DNA of 64,000 nucleotides from JANSWP01 sp041941305 (GCA_041941305.1 JBGTQJ010000046.1:6441-70440); one strand, 5' to 3'; positions 37,969-47,444 are shown, counted from the first letter of the stretch. Translations and numbers: made by a program. Notes: generated by a model not told the origin, from the sequence alone.

Positions 37969-38888
37969 CCCCTACTATCGCCCGAGTTGCGTAGCAAGGA
38001 AGGGCGATTTCTTTTTAAAGTATGCTCTACAAAGTAAACATAAGCATGTTCCAGATTCGGTTGAACTGGTTCTGCATCATATCCTATAACTTCATCAGCA
38101 ACAACCGTAATCTTCCAACCATCTTTCATCATGACCGTCGCTACTACCTCATATTTTTGATTGACCTCTAAATATTCTTTCTCTGTGGCATAAATGGACC
38201 AGACATGTCCTTTGGCCTGTCTTATCAATTCTTCTGGTGAACCGGAAAAGGCTATCTCTCCTTTGTTCAAAAGCGCCATATGTTCACAAATACTGGAAAT
38301 GTCTGCGACAATGTGGGTGGATAAGATGATGATGATATCCTTAGCTCCCAATCTGGCCAAAAGGTTTCGGAAACGAATTCGTTCTTCCGGGTCAAGTCCG
38401 GTAGTCGGTTCATCCACGATAATAATTTTGGGTTCATTGATGAGTGCCTGTGCAATTCCCAATCGGCGCTTCATACCACCGGATAATTTGCTGGCTTTGC
38501 GGCTCCGTACATCAAAAAGACCAACTTCTTCCAACAATTGATCGACCGCTTGTTTGCGCTTTTTTCTACTGCTCATACCAGCCAGACGGGCAGCATAATC
38601 TAAAAATTCGTGGGTTTTGAGATTGGAAAAAAAACTAAAATCTTGTGGGAGATACCCTAACATGCTCCTGACATAGGCTCTGTTTTTTGCAGCATCTTTT
38701 CCGTTGACCAATACTTTCCCACTGCTTGGTTTCATCAAACTAACCAGGATTCGAATCAAACTTGATTTTCCTGCACCATTGGGTCCCAATAGTCCAAACA
38801 TGCCATCCTTAATTTCGAGATTGACATCTTTTAAGGCTTGATTCCCGTTTGGATATTTTTTGTGAAGACCTTGTATTGAAATGTTCAT
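37965..38888 (-). CDS. ABC transporter ATP-binding protein
   Basis: A 307-residue ATPase: Walker A GPNGAGKSS near residue 37, Q-loop LPQDFSF, signature LSGGMKRRLG, Walker B IIIVDEPTTGLD, H-switch STHIVADISS. The start MNISIQGLHKKYPNGNQALK is normal for the family, and the about 90 C-terminal residues after the ATPase domain are typical of drug-exporter ABC-2 ATPases. The gene precedes the giant permease (37850) by a short gap and works with it. The last codons lie in the palindrome described at 37881, so the C-terminal end KRNRPSLLRNSGDSRG may be recent. Confidence 0.94.
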   Translation of the reverse strand: MNISIQGLHKKYPNGNQALKDVNLEIKDGMFGLLGPNGAGKSSLIRILVSLMKPSSGKVLVNGKDAAKNRAYVRSMLGYLPQDFSFFSNLKTHEFLDYAARLAGMSSRKKRKQAVDQLLEEVGLFDVRSRKASKLSGGMKRRLGIAQALINEPKIIIVDEPTTGLDPEERIRFRNLLARLGAKDIIIILSTHIVADISSICEHMALLNKGEIAFSGSPEELIRQAKGHVWSIYATEKEYLEVNQKYEVVATVMMKDGWKITVVADEVIGYDAEPVQPNLEHAYVYFVEHTLKRNRPSLLRNSGDSRG

Positions 38889-39096
38889 TCAGCGTAAGCT
38901 AGTTGGTTTCGTTGCCAAATTAGTAACTTGGAAAGGATTCAAAGATAAATCGATTCTATTTTCGATAAATCCATATGTCGTTTCGACAAGCAGAATGCAT
39001 GTTTGAGACGATTTAGGGCACGATTAAGTTAAATTAGAAGGATGAAAAAAAACTAATATGGAGTGGAAGCGCAAAGAATTACGAGAATAGATCTAT

Positions 39097-39237
39097 GTTG
39101 CGAACAACTTCTTCGCCGCACCTTGCTGTGCGGCTCAGGAGGGGTTTCAGGGGCAAACAAGGGCAACATGCCCTTGTTTGCCCCCTGAAACTCCCTTTTT
39201 GCGAGCCAGCAGAGCTGGCGAGCTGCTCGTTCGCAAC
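39097..39237. repeat. composite palindromic element, copy 4, inside a larger nested inverted repeat
   Basis: Outer arms GTTGCGAAC (39097) and GTTCGCAAC (39229) enclose a GC-rich hairpin (39115-39134, arms GCCGCAC and GTGCGGC), a 9-nt spacer with GGAGGGG-like bases, a long palindrome (39144-39191, arms about 22 nt beginning GTTTCAGGGGCAAAC, one bulge) and a last small hairpin GCCAGC/GCTGGC near 39205. It lies in the 393 bp gap between divergent ATPase and aminotransferase genes, so it is not a terminator by position. Confidence 0.75.
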
Positions 39238-39281
39238 TTGAACTAATTTTAGAATTCTTCATTGTAATTAGAGAGAATAAT

Positions 39282-40394
39282 ATGCATTTACCCAACTTCA
39301 ACCCACCCAAAAGAATATTGATGGGTCCTGGTCCCTCAGACGCACATCCAAGAGTTTTAAAAGCAATGGCAAGTCCTTTGATTGGGCACCTTGATCCGGA
39401 ATTTGTAAAAATGATGGATGAAGTCAAAAGCATGGTTCAACAAACTTTTTTGACAGAAAACCAGCTGACTTTTGTGGTTTCTGCACCTGGTAGTGCGGGC
39501 ATGGAAACTTGCCTGGCCAATTTGCTTGAACCTGGTGATGAATGCATCATTTGTATCAATGGGGTGTTTGGTGGTAGAATGATGGATATAGCAGAAAGAT
39601 GTGGTGCGAAAGTTCACAAAGTTGAGGTAGAATGGGGAAAAATCATTGAACCCCAACAAGTCAAGGAAGCGTTAGGAAAATGCCCAAGACCTAAATTAGT
39701 TGCACTGGTCCACGCCGAGACTTCAACAGGAGTCTGCCAACCATTGGCAGAAATTAGCGATTTGGTACATAACGCTGGTAGTTTATTGGTAGTAGATGCA
39801 GTAACGTCCTATTGTGGCCTTCCACTGGATGTCGACAAATGGAAAATTGATGCCATTTATACCGGCTCTCAAAAATGCCTGAGTGCTCCTCCAGGTTTAT
39901 CACCAGTTAGTTTTTCCGAATCTGCTGTTAGCGTCATGGAGCATCGAAAAACAAAAGTTCAGAGTTGGTTTCTGGATTTGACATTGGTTAGAAATTACTG
40001 GGCAGGAGCAAAACGAGCCTATCACCACACTGCTCCAGTTTCCTCTATTTTTGCACTACGAGAAGCATTGGCATTGGTCCTGGAAGAAGGCTTGGTCAAT
40101 CGCTGGAAAAGGCATAAAGAAGTACACCTTTATTTGAAATCAAAATTGGAATACCTGGGATTTCGTTATTTGGTAGAAGAAGCCTATCGCCTGCCAAATT
40201 TAAATTCCGTTTTCTTACCCGAAGGCGCCAATGCAGCCAAGCTGAGAAGGCAGCTTCTGAATGATTACAACATCGAAGTAGGAGGCGGCTTGGGTGCTTT
40301 TGCAGGAAAAATTTGGCGAATTGGAATTATGGGCGAAAGTTGCACAAAGAATCATGTAAATATGTTAGTGGGAGCATTGGAGGAGATACTTTAA
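39282..40394 (+). CDS. Class V aminotransferase, alanine-glyoxylate/serine-pyruvate type
   Basis: A 370-residue PLP enzyme of the alanine-glyoxylate aminotransferase family. Motifs: RILMGPGPSDAHPRVLKAM at the N-terminus, SAPGSAGMETCLANLLEPGD around the phosphate-binding loop, ALVHAETSTGVCQPL, VVDAVTSYCGLPLDVDKW with the Asp that pairs with the pyridine N, and YTGSQKCLSAPPG with the Schiff-base lysine K198. The C-terminal NIEVGGGLGAFAGKIWRIG is also typical. Likely reaction: transamination of alanine or serine with glyoxylate, feeding glycine/serine metabolism. Neighbours do not specify more. The stop is 3 nt from the convergent peptidase stop. Confidence 0.92.
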   Translation: MHLPNFNPPKRILMGPGPSDAHPRVLKAMASPLIGHLDPEFVKMMDEVKSMVQQTFLTENQLTFVVSAPGSAGMETCLANLLEPGDECIICINGVFGGRMMDIAERCGAKVHKVEVEWGKIIEPQQVKEALGKCPRPKLVALVHAETSTGVCQPLAEISDLVHNAGSLLVVDAVTSYCGLPLDVDKWKIDAIYTGSQKCLSAPPGLSPVSFSESAVSVMEHRKTKVQSWFLDLTLVRNYWAGAKRAYHHTAPVSSIFALREALALVLEEGLVNRWKRHKEVHLYLKSKLEYLGFRYLVEEAYRLPNLNSVFLPEGANAAKLRRQLLNDYNIEVGGGLGAFAGKIWRIGIMGESCTKNHVNMLVGALEEIL

Positions 40395-40397
40395 CTA

Positions 40398-42650
40398 CTA
40401 TTCCCAGGCAAAATCCCAAACTGGCTCTAAGCCGCGCAAATGCTCCACAAAATAATTCCATCTTTTTTTCAAAAAGTATTTACGATGCTTTCCACCATAA
40501 CCATGATGTTGGCTTGGCATAATGAGAAAATCAAAATCTTTATCCGCTTGAATCAATGCTTCGGCTAATTTGTAGGTAGCCGATGGATTGACATTTTCAT
40601 CCATGGCACCGTGCACCAACAATAATTTACCCTGTAAGCGGTCAGCCATCGTAATATTGGAAACTTCGTGGTAAGATTCATCCACGGGCCAACCCATATA
40701 CATTTCCGGCCACCAGGCTTTTTCCATCCTGAAGTCATGGTCAGCAGAACTTGCAACTGCAACTTTGTAGGTTTCAGGAAAAGCCAACATGGCATGGCCT
40801 GCATCAAAACCCCCTGCCGAGTGGCCGTAGATCCCCACTCGTTCTCCATCAACCCATTCGTATTTGTTTGCTAAGTATTGAATCGCTAAAACGTGATCGC
40901 GGAGATTGTCACCCATATTTTTATAAGAGTAGTTGTGAAAAGCTTTCGAACGTCCTGAGGAACCTAAACCATCTACTTTCATTACAATAAAACCCAGCTC
41001 AGCAAGCGACTGGCAGGAAAATATTCTATCAAAAGATTTTGGGAAAACCTGTGTATGGGGTCCAGTGTAGGTGTTATCGATAAGGGGGTATTTTTTATTA
41101 GGATCAAAATTGGTGGGCTTCCATATTGCACCATAAATTGGTGTCTTTCCGTCTTTACCTGTTAGCTGAAAAACTTCCGGAGCTTGCCATCCTTTTTGGG
41201 AAAAATGACTTACATCTGCCTTCGTCAATTCCGCTAAAACTTTCCCGTTTTTGGCATTTCGCAAGACTGTTATGGTAGGGACAGAAATGGAGGAATAATT
41301 GTCAACAAAATATTTTCCATCCTCGCTGAAATCTATTTGATGATGAAAATTTTCGGATGTAAGTTCCATTATGTTTCCTTTCAAATCAGTAGCATACAAT
41401 CGTCGATGATAAGGGTTTGCCTTTGGATCTTTGCCTGATGATACAAAGTAGATGACTTCATTTTCCTCATCAATGTGTTCAATGGAATTGATATAAAAAT
41501 TTCCTTTTGTAATAGGATGTATTTTTCCTCCTTCTAAATCCGTCCAGTACAATTGACGCCAACCGCTTCGCTCCGAAAGAAAAATAATTTTGTTTTTGCC
41601 TTCGATTTGCCAAAATCTGAAATTATCAATATTGGTTTCACTGGTTTCCTCAACTAAGGTTGTTGAGGTGTTTTTATTCAAGTCAATTTTTAAAACATAC
41701 TCTTTTTGATAACCGCGCTCAGAATAATTGGCCAAAGCAATTCCTGGCTCCTCTGTCCATTCAATTGATACGTTATTTATGTGTGTATTTTTGGGCAAAT
41801 CGGTTCTGACTTCTTTTTTTAATTCTATATTGAAAAACACAGGTTGCATATAAACCATGTTCGTATCCCCTGGCGAACCTCGATAGTAGGACCAAAGTTG
41901 CGGACGGTAAAGTGTATCAACACTAAAGTCCAGAAGGTACATTTTGTTGGCATTGCGCAGGTCACAAATATTTGCAGCTATCCATTTTGAATCGGCTGAC
42001 CAATTCACAGAAAAACGTCGTGGTCGCTCGCCATTTTCACCCTCCATAAGATCACCCCATCCATACCAGGAGGCGTATTCATAATTTTTCTCACCATCTT
42101 TACTTAGCTGAAACTCCTCCCCGGTTTCGGTTGAGCGGATATATAAATTGTACTCTTTGACAAAAGCGACCCATTTTCCATCCGGCGATTTTCTTTCATG
42201 AGGTGAAGTTTTTTCCTTTTCCTCTTTTTCGATTTCTTTTAATTCAGAAAGGTCATCTACTTCAAATCTGCGTTTATTTTTCTCAATAACAAGCTTTCCC
42301 TCCTCATTTTTCTCAATCAAATCAAAAGAAAGCTTATTGGAGGCTAAGCTGTCCTTTAAAATATCATTGAGTTGACTGGCAATTTTTTCATGATCAAATA
42401 AATCGGTTACTTCATAATCGTCGAATTCAATCTTTTTATAGGATTTTCTATTGGTATCATAACTGGTAAAGTATAATCCAGAACCATCTTCCCACCAACC
42501 TACTGAAGTATAGAGATTAAAAACAGTTTTGTTATTGTAATTGTTATACATAAAACTGACTGCTCGCTGGTAATCCGCTCGCAATTGATCTTGCGCCTGT
42601 ATGAGAAAAGGTAATAGCAAGGACCCAAAGAAAATAAAAACTGATTTCAT
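40398..42650 (-). CDS. Secreted S9 family peptidase, dipeptidyl peptidase IV-like
   Basis: A 750-residue protein with signal peptide (MKSVFIFFGSLLLPFLIQAQ). Residues about 40-460 form the DPP-IV N-terminal propeller (SPDGKWVAFVKEYNLYIRST, FSVNWSADSKWIAANICDLR). The peptidase S9 domain occupies about 500-750: nucleophile in GIYGHSAGGFDAGH (Ser near 609), the acid in GAMDENVNPSATYKL (Asp near 682) and the base in PSQHHGYGGKH (His near 716), the expected S9 order. It cleaves dipeptides from peptide N-termini, usually after proline, in the periplasm or on the surface. It follows the sigma-factor and TPR genes on the same strand with a 90-nt gap and may belong to that transcription unit. Confidence 0.93.
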   Translation of the reverse strand: MKSVFIFFGSLLLPFLIQAQDQLRADYQRAVSFMYNNYNNKTVFNLYTSVGWWEDGSGLYFTSYDTNRKSYKKIEFDDYEVTDLFDHEKIASQLNDILKDSLASNKLSFDLIEKNEEGKLVIEKNKRRFEVDDLSELKEIEKEEKEKTSPHERKSPDGKWVAFVKEYNLYIRSTETGEEFQLSKDGEKNYEYASWYGWGDLMEGENGERPRRFSVNWSADSKWIAANICDLRNANKMYLLDFSVDTLYRPQLWSYYRGSPGDTNMVYMQPVFFNIELKKEVRTDLPKNTHINNVSIEWTEEPGIALANYSERGYQKEYVLKIDLNKNTSTTLVEETSETNIDNFRFWQIEGKNKIIFLSERSGWRQLYWTDLEGGKIHPITKGNFYINSIEHIDEENEVIYFVSSGKDPKANPYHRRLYATDLKGNIMELTSENFHHQIDFSEDGKYFVDNYSSISVPTITVLRNAKNGKVLAELTKADVSHFSQKGWQAPEVFQLTGKDGKTPIYGAIWKPTNFDPNKKYPLIDNTYTGPHTQVFPKSFDRIFSCQSLAELGFIVMKVDGLGSSGRSKAFHNYSYKNMGDNLRDHVLAIQYLANKYEWVDGERVGIYGHSAGGFDAGHAMLAFPETYKVAVASSADHDFRMEKAWWPEMYMGWPVDESYHEVSNITMADRLQGKLLLVHGAMDENVNPSATYKLAEALIQADKDFDFLIMPSQHHGYGGKHRKYFLKKRWNYFVEHLRGLEPVWDFAWE

Positions 42651-42740
42651 AGTTGTAGACTTCTAGTTAGGGTGAAATGAAGGCTTTTGAAAAGGGAACT
42701 GCAAGGTAGGAAAATGTTAATCCTTAATGGAGTTCAAGCG

Positions 42741-43484
42741 CTATTTCAGTTGTTCCAAAATCACTTGTGCAGCATTTCGCTTGTAATGATTAGGATCCTC
42801 GACAATGGTCTGAAGCAATTTCATAGCAGCTTCGGTGTCTTCCAATTTTATGTAGGTCAACGCGGTGTACCAAACTGCCTGCTGGGCATAAGAGCTTTGA
42901 GAGAGAACTGATTGGAAATGATTGATGGCTTGAGCTGCCTGGTTGTTTTGCAGATAAGCAATGCCTACATAAAAATGAACCCGATCCCTGATTATCAATT
43001 CATTATCCTGAAGCAATTCCTGCATCAGATTTATGGCATTTTCAAATTGTTGTGCATTGTAAGCGGCAATCGCCTGTTCCCATTGGGCATTAGTATTTGC
43101 TTCCATTGTACGCACATTTGGAGGGGAAGGCATTTCAAATTGTTGAGCAAATATTTTTTCTGGAGTAGGGGAGGAGAGGTTTCTGATTAAAAACACAGCA
43201 GTCACGATCAACAATACTGCAGCAGCCATTTGCCAGGTCCTATTTAAAAAAAAAGAAACACGAGCTTTGGAAGGAGATTCCAAAGCATTCATATAAGATT
43301 GGGCATCTTCCACAAGACGATCCCGATGATTGTTTTGAATAATGGCTTGGGAGACTTCATACAATTCTACGGACTCTGCAAAGTCTGGATCCCTGGCTTT
43401 GCGTTCTTCGAAGGCCTTTCGCTCCTCTTTTGTGGAGGTATTGCTGTAATATTGCTCTATTAAGTCCAGATCTTGCTCTTTCAT
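42741..43484 (-). CDS. Single-pass TPR membrane protein, probable anti-sigma factor
   Basis: A 247-residue protein from the ATG at 43484; the upstream GTG-like frame adds nine implausible codons. Residues 1-80 are cytoplasmic and acidic, with an anti-sigma-like helix bundle (DLIEQYYSNTSTKEERKAFE, FAESVELYEVSQAIIQNN). Residues 84-100 are one membrane helix (QMAAAVLLIVTAVFLIR). Residues about 130-247 are periplasmic TPR-type repeats (WEQAIAAYNAQQFENAINLM, YVGIAYLQNNQAAQAINHF, YTALTYIKLEDTEAAMKLLQ). It lies downstream of the sigma-factor gene with a 117-nt gap. The same layout is repeated at 62210. Control of the sigma factor is inferred from topology and pairing. Confidence 0.75.
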   Translation of the reverse strand: MKEQDLDLIEQYYSNTSTKEERKAFEERKARDPDFAESVELYEVSQAIIQNNHRDRLVEDAQSYMNALESPSKARVSFFLNRTWQMAAAVLLIVTAVFLIRNLSSPTPEKIFAQQFEMPSPPNVRTMEANTNAQWEQAIAAYNAQQFENAINLMQELLQDNELIIRDRVHFYVGIAYLQNNQAAQAINHFQSVLSQSSYAQQAVWYTALTYIKLEDTEAAMKLLQTIVEDPNHYKRNAAQVILEQLK

Positions 43485-43601
43485 TGTTTTTTTATTTACA
43501 ACAATTCCCAAGCTGCGCTACAGGGTAATCGGAAACCCAGGATTTGCGAAAACTCCTCCCGCTAGCTACCGGATAGTAAATCTCAGTTCTAAGTACTATC
43601 T

Positions 43602-44198
43602 TCATTTCATAATAGACGACCGCTTCTCCTGAACCTTTTTCATCAGTTTTTGCAAGCAATTGTACTTCTGACGTTTTGCCTGACCAGCGTTTTTGAGTCC
43701 TGCCCGTTGAGCAATTTCTGTCATATTGTAACCACCTGCACCCCAATCCAACAAAATTTGTTGACAGGTATCGCCTATTTGCTTTAATAAATTTGTTAAT
43801 TCCCGCACATCGCCTTTTGCAGCTAAAACCCGAATCATATCTGGAGCACCATCACTGGTCTCAGGTATTTTTTCGGGATAATCTAATTTATTACTCGAAC
43901 GCTTTCTCGAAAAGTCCACACACTTGTTATAAATAATTCGATACAGGTAAGTTGTAAGGGTAGCCTTGCCAGAAGTATAAGTTCCTTTTTCGATTTGATG
44001 AATGATTGCCAGGACACCATCAACCAGTGCATCACGAGCTTCTTCTTTTTCAATTCTCAGCTGATGATGTAATTTGAAGGCATAATTGACATGTTGCTTT
44101 AAAAGGTATTGGGTAGCGCCTTCCCGTTCCTGTCCGCCAGATTTTAAGGCAGCTACGATTTTTTCGTCTGACCATTTGTTTTTTGAAAGAATTCTCAT
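43602..44198 (-). CDS. ECF-type sigma-70 family RNA polymerase sigma factor
   Basis: A 198-residue two-domain sigma factor. Region 2 spans about residues 27-105 (YLLKQHVNYAFKLHHQLRI, KEEARDALVDGVLAIIHQIE, ATLTTYLYRIIYNKCVDFSR, with the conserved D near the -10 contact). Region 4 spans about 145-190 with the helix-turn-helix GYNMTEIAQRAGLKNAGQAK. It is the first gene of an apparent operon with the TPR membrane protein and perhaps the peptidase. The divergent CHAT gene starts 242 bp away. A stress-responsive control gene is the likely role. Confidence 0.9.
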   Translation of the reverse strand: MRILSKNKWSDEKIVAALKSGGQEREGATQYLLKQHVNYAFKLHHQLRIEKEEARDALVDGVLAIIHQIEKGTYTSGKATLTTYLYRIIYNKCVDFSRKRSSNKLDYPEKIPETSDGAPDMIRVLAAKGDVRELTNLLKQIGDTCQQILLDWGAGGYNMTEIAQRAGLKNAGQAKRQKYNCLQKLMKKVQEKRSSIMK

Positions 44199-44440
44199 GA
44201 ATTGCAGCCTACAGGAGAGGACTTTTTTCTAAACGCTTCGATTGTTAATTTGGTACCAATTTTTCAAATGTACAAAAAATTGATAAATTGTCGTATATGT
44301 GTTTTTTATAGAAAACGAGGACGATTTTTAAAAAATAAAATTACTTTGTCCTCAATTAGCAATCATATCCCATGCAGTTATCAAAAATCCTCACAAACTA
44401 TTGCGGCTTTACAAAATTCATCTTTCCAAAGAGGTCTACA

Positions 44441-47299
44441 ATGAAAATCTTACTTCCAGTCCTGATTTTTTGTTTACCCACTTTCCTCTTTTCTCAAATT
44501 GAAAAAGATAGCCTCACTGCCAGAACCTATCTCAGGGAGGGTGAAAATTTATATAGCGAAAAAGCATACGAAAATGCCATTGAGCAATTATCAAAAGCAA
44601 AAAGTATTTACGAAGAATATCAGCTCTGGAAATTATTTCATCAGACCAATGTAATGATCAATAATTGCAATTTGAAATTGCGAAAAACAGCCGGGGTAAA
44701 GGAAAATACCCAAAAAGCCCTGGCAAACTGGCAGTCACCGGCTTCCCATGAAAACTTTTACAAGGGGAGATACTACTATCAATTGGGGTCTGCCAGCATG
44801 TTTGAAAACAACACGGAAGACCTCCTGGGAAATGCTGAAAAAGCACTGGCATTTTTCCAAAAATCGATTGATAAATCCTGGTTGGGTGAGGCTTATGCGC
44901 TGGTGGCTAGTTATTATTGGTTTACGGGAGACATGGGAAAAGCGGTGGAATACAGAGAGCAAGCACTTCGAACGGTGGTAGATATTTATGGGATAAATTC
45001 GAGTGAATCAATAAAAAATCATAGCTTTTTCGCCATGTTCTTGAGTCGAACAAAGGAACTGGATAAGGGAATCGCCTTTGCAAAAAAAGCAGAGAATATT
45101 GCACTTCGCTTGGATCCCGAAAAGTATCTAATCTACCCTTATGAAGCTTTTGCAGGATTGTATTATTATAAAGGGGATTATGAAAAATCCTTGTTTTACT
45201 TTCGAAAAGCCCTGGACATTCAATTAAAAAGTTATGGACCCTTTCATCAGGAAGTTGCAGAACAAAATCGGGGAATCGCCGCTTGCCTAAACATGCTGGA
45301 AAGATACGATGAAGCCATTCCTTATTATCAAAAGAACATTGAAATTCACGAACAACTATTTGATGAATTTCATCAAAATATCGCCGTTTCGCAACAAGGG
45401 ATTGCTCATAATTATTTAAAAACGGGTCAACTCAACGAAGCAACCGATTACATTCAGCAATCCATTTTTACCTTACTGAGTCTGGAAACTCCAGACAATC
45501 ATTTTGAAAATCCGCCGAAGGATTTATTGTCCGAAATGTCTGATTATGATGGCTTTATAGATTTCAAATGCAATGTTTTGTTTCAACTTTATTTAGAAGA
45601 AAATGATCAAAAATATTTAGAAGCTGCCCTCGAAACCTATCATTTTTTAGATGCCTATATAGATTTGGTTTGTCAAAATTTCAAAGGCGAACAATCAAAG
45701 TTTTTGTTGTTGGAAAACGCCAGAAGTTATTACTACAAAGCAGTCCATATTTGTTTTGAGCTGTACAATCAAACCGAGGAGCAGAAATACCTGGAACATG
45801 GATTTCATTTTTCCGAAAAAAGTAAGGCGATGCTTTTGCTCACTTCATTGCGCGAAAATCTGGCGAAAGCTTCAGGGCAAATTCCCAAAGATTTATTGGA
45901 AAAACAATCTGTTCACGAAGACGAAATTGCCCAGCTAAAAAAGACCATTTACGAATTGGAAAAAAATCAGGTGCCAACCGATTCAATTGATTACTTGAAA
46001 AGTCAGCGCTTTAAAAAGGAAAATGAGTTGGATCGATTTAGGGAACAATTAAAAGCAGATTTTCCGGATTATTTTGAGATAAAATACAATTCCAGCGTAG
46101 CGACTATAGCAGATATCCAAAATCATTTGCCCGACGAAAAAACTGCATTCATCACTTTCTTTTTTGGAGAAGATTGGTTTCCAATTTTTAAAATCACGAA
46201 AGCAGGTATTGAATCTGATTTTAAACCTTTCGATGAAAACATCGCTACGCAAATTGAAGAACTAATTGATTTATTGAAAAACCCTGAACTGGCAGAACTG
46301 AAGGGCAATGATTTACAGACCTACCAATCGTTTATCCAAAAATCATCGAACATTTATCAATTTCTGCTAGCCGACATGATTCAGCCTTCAGATGAAAAAT
46401 TGATCCTTGTCCCGGACGGTATTACTTCTTTTTTACCTTTTGAGATTTTGCTCACACAAACTTCCGATAGCACCGGGGTGAATTATGCAAATCTTCCCTA
46501 TTTATTTAAAAACCATACGGTTCGGCAGGCTTTTTCCGGTACCCTCTTCATTCGGGAAGCAATTGATAAGCACGAAGGGCAGGGGCTGCTGGCTTTCGCA
46601 CCAAAATATGAAAACTCAAAAAATGAATATCTGGCCACCAGAGACGGCTTTACGGCTTTGAAATTTATTGAAGAAGAAGCCAACAATATTGCCAAAACGA
46701 CCAGCGGAATTTCCTTAACCCACGAAGCAGCCACAGAAAAGGCATTTAAAGCAAATGCAGGTTCTTACAAAATCCTTCATTTGGCGATGCATGCTTTTTC
46801 GAATGACGAAAATCCGGATTATTCCGGTCTGATTTTCACCTCAACCCTGGATTCCCTGGAAGATGATGTGCTGCATGCTTATGAATTGTACAACATGAAT
46901 TTGAATGCCGAATTAGCTGTTTTGAGTGCCTGCAACACCGGCTCCGGCAAACTCGCCAGAGGCGAAGGGGTAATGAGTCTGGCACGCGCTTTTCGCCATG
47001 CCGGCTGCCCCAATATCGTGATGAGTCTTTGGCAGGCCGACGATGAAGCCACCTCCCTCATCATGCAGGATTTTTATAAAAACCTAAAAAAAGGAGAAGG
47101 CAAGGATGAAGCCCTGCGCAATGCCAAATTGACTTACCTGGAGAGCAGCCCAAAGACTTTTCCGCATTACTGGAGCGCCTTTGTTTTGATGGGCGATGGG
47201 GAAGGGGTGGATTTTGGAAATGATAACAGGTGGTGGCTATTGGGGCTTGGTGGAATTTTGCTTTTGGGTTTGATTTGGTTTTTTAGGAAAAGGAGGTAA
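44441..47299 (+). CDS. Membrane-anchored periplasmic TPR-CHAT protease
   Basis: A 952-residue protein. I start at 44441 (after GAGGTC) rather than 44372, because MKILLPVLIFCLPTFLFSQ is a signal peptide. Residues about 25-440 are TPR repeats (YYKGDYEKSLFYFRKALDIQ, CLNMLERYDEAIPYYQKNIE). Residues about 660-925 are a CHAT domain of the caspase fold: His784 in LHLAMHAFSNDENPDYSG and Cys831 in AVLSACNTGSGKLARGEG form the expected dyad. Residues about 930-947 are a membrane helix (WLLGLGGILLLGLIWFF) with tail RKRR inside. So the protease faces the periplasm. It is divergent from the sigma/TPR pair and may cleave the TPR protein. The terminator follows 18 nt after the stop. Confidence 0.92.
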   Translation: MKILLPVLIFCLPTFLFSQIEKDSLTARTYLREGENLYSEKAYENAIEQLSKAKSIYEEYQLWKLFHQTNVMINNCNLKLRKTAGVKENTQKALANWQSPASHENFYKGRYYYQLGSASMFENNTEDLLGNAEKALAFFQKSIDKSWLGEAYALVASYYWFTGDMGKAVEYREQALRTVVDIYGINSSESIKNHSFFAMFLSRTKELDKGIAFAKKAENIALRLDPEKYLIYPYEAFAGLYYYKGDYEKSLFYFRKALDIQLKSYGPFHQEVAEQNRGIAACLNMLERYDEAIPYYQKNIEIHEQLFDEFHQNIAVSQQGIAHNYLKTGQLNEATDYIQQSIFTLLSLETPDNHFENPPKDLLSEMSDYDGFIDFKCNVLFQLYLEENDQKYLEAALETYHFLDAYIDLVCQNFKGEQSKFLLLENARSYYYKAVHICFELYNQTEEQKYLEHGFHFSEKSKAMLLLTSLRENLAKASGQIPKDLLEKQSVHEDEIAQLKKTIYELEKNQVPTDSIDYLKSQRFKKENELDRFREQLKADFPDYFEIKYNSSVATIADIQNHLPDEKTAFITFFFGEDWFPIFKITKAGIESDFKPFDENIATQIEELIDLLKNPELAELKGNDLQTYQSFIQKSSNIYQFLLADMIQPSDEKLILVPDGITSFLPFEILLTQTSDSTGVNYANLPYLFKNHTVRQAFSGTLFIREAIDKHEGQGLLAFAPKYENSKNEYLATRDGFTALKFIEEEANNIAKTTSGISLTHEAATEKAFKANAGSYKILHLAMHAFSNDENPDYSGLIFTSTLDSLEDDVLHAYELYNMNLNAELAVLSACNTGSGKLARGEGVMSLARAFRHAGCPNIVMSLWQADDEATSLIMQDFYKNLKKGEGKDEALRNAKLTYLESSPKTFPHYWSAFVLMGDGEGVDFGNDNRWWLLGLGGILLLGLIWFFRKRR

Positions 47300-47316
47300 A
47301 ATGATAGTGAGGTGTA

Positions 47317-47384
47317 GATAGGAGGCATTTTCAAAATGCCTCCTATCTTAAAAAAAAGTCTTCCGATAGGAGGACTTTTTTTTT
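47317..47384 (+). terminator. hairpin plus rho-independent terminator after the CHAT gene
   Basis: A 15-bp perfect hairpin (47317-47347, arms GATAGGAGGCATTTT and its complement, one-base loop) is followed by a second stem (47357-47376, AGTCTTCC and GGAGGACT) and a run of nine T. The second stem reuses the word GATAGGAGG. It is the clearest intrinsic terminator in the window. Confidence 0.85.
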
Positions 47385-47444
47385 GTGCCTACGAGTAATA
47401 AAGTACCTATCAACTTTTTCATGAACAAAAAATGAAGCAACATT

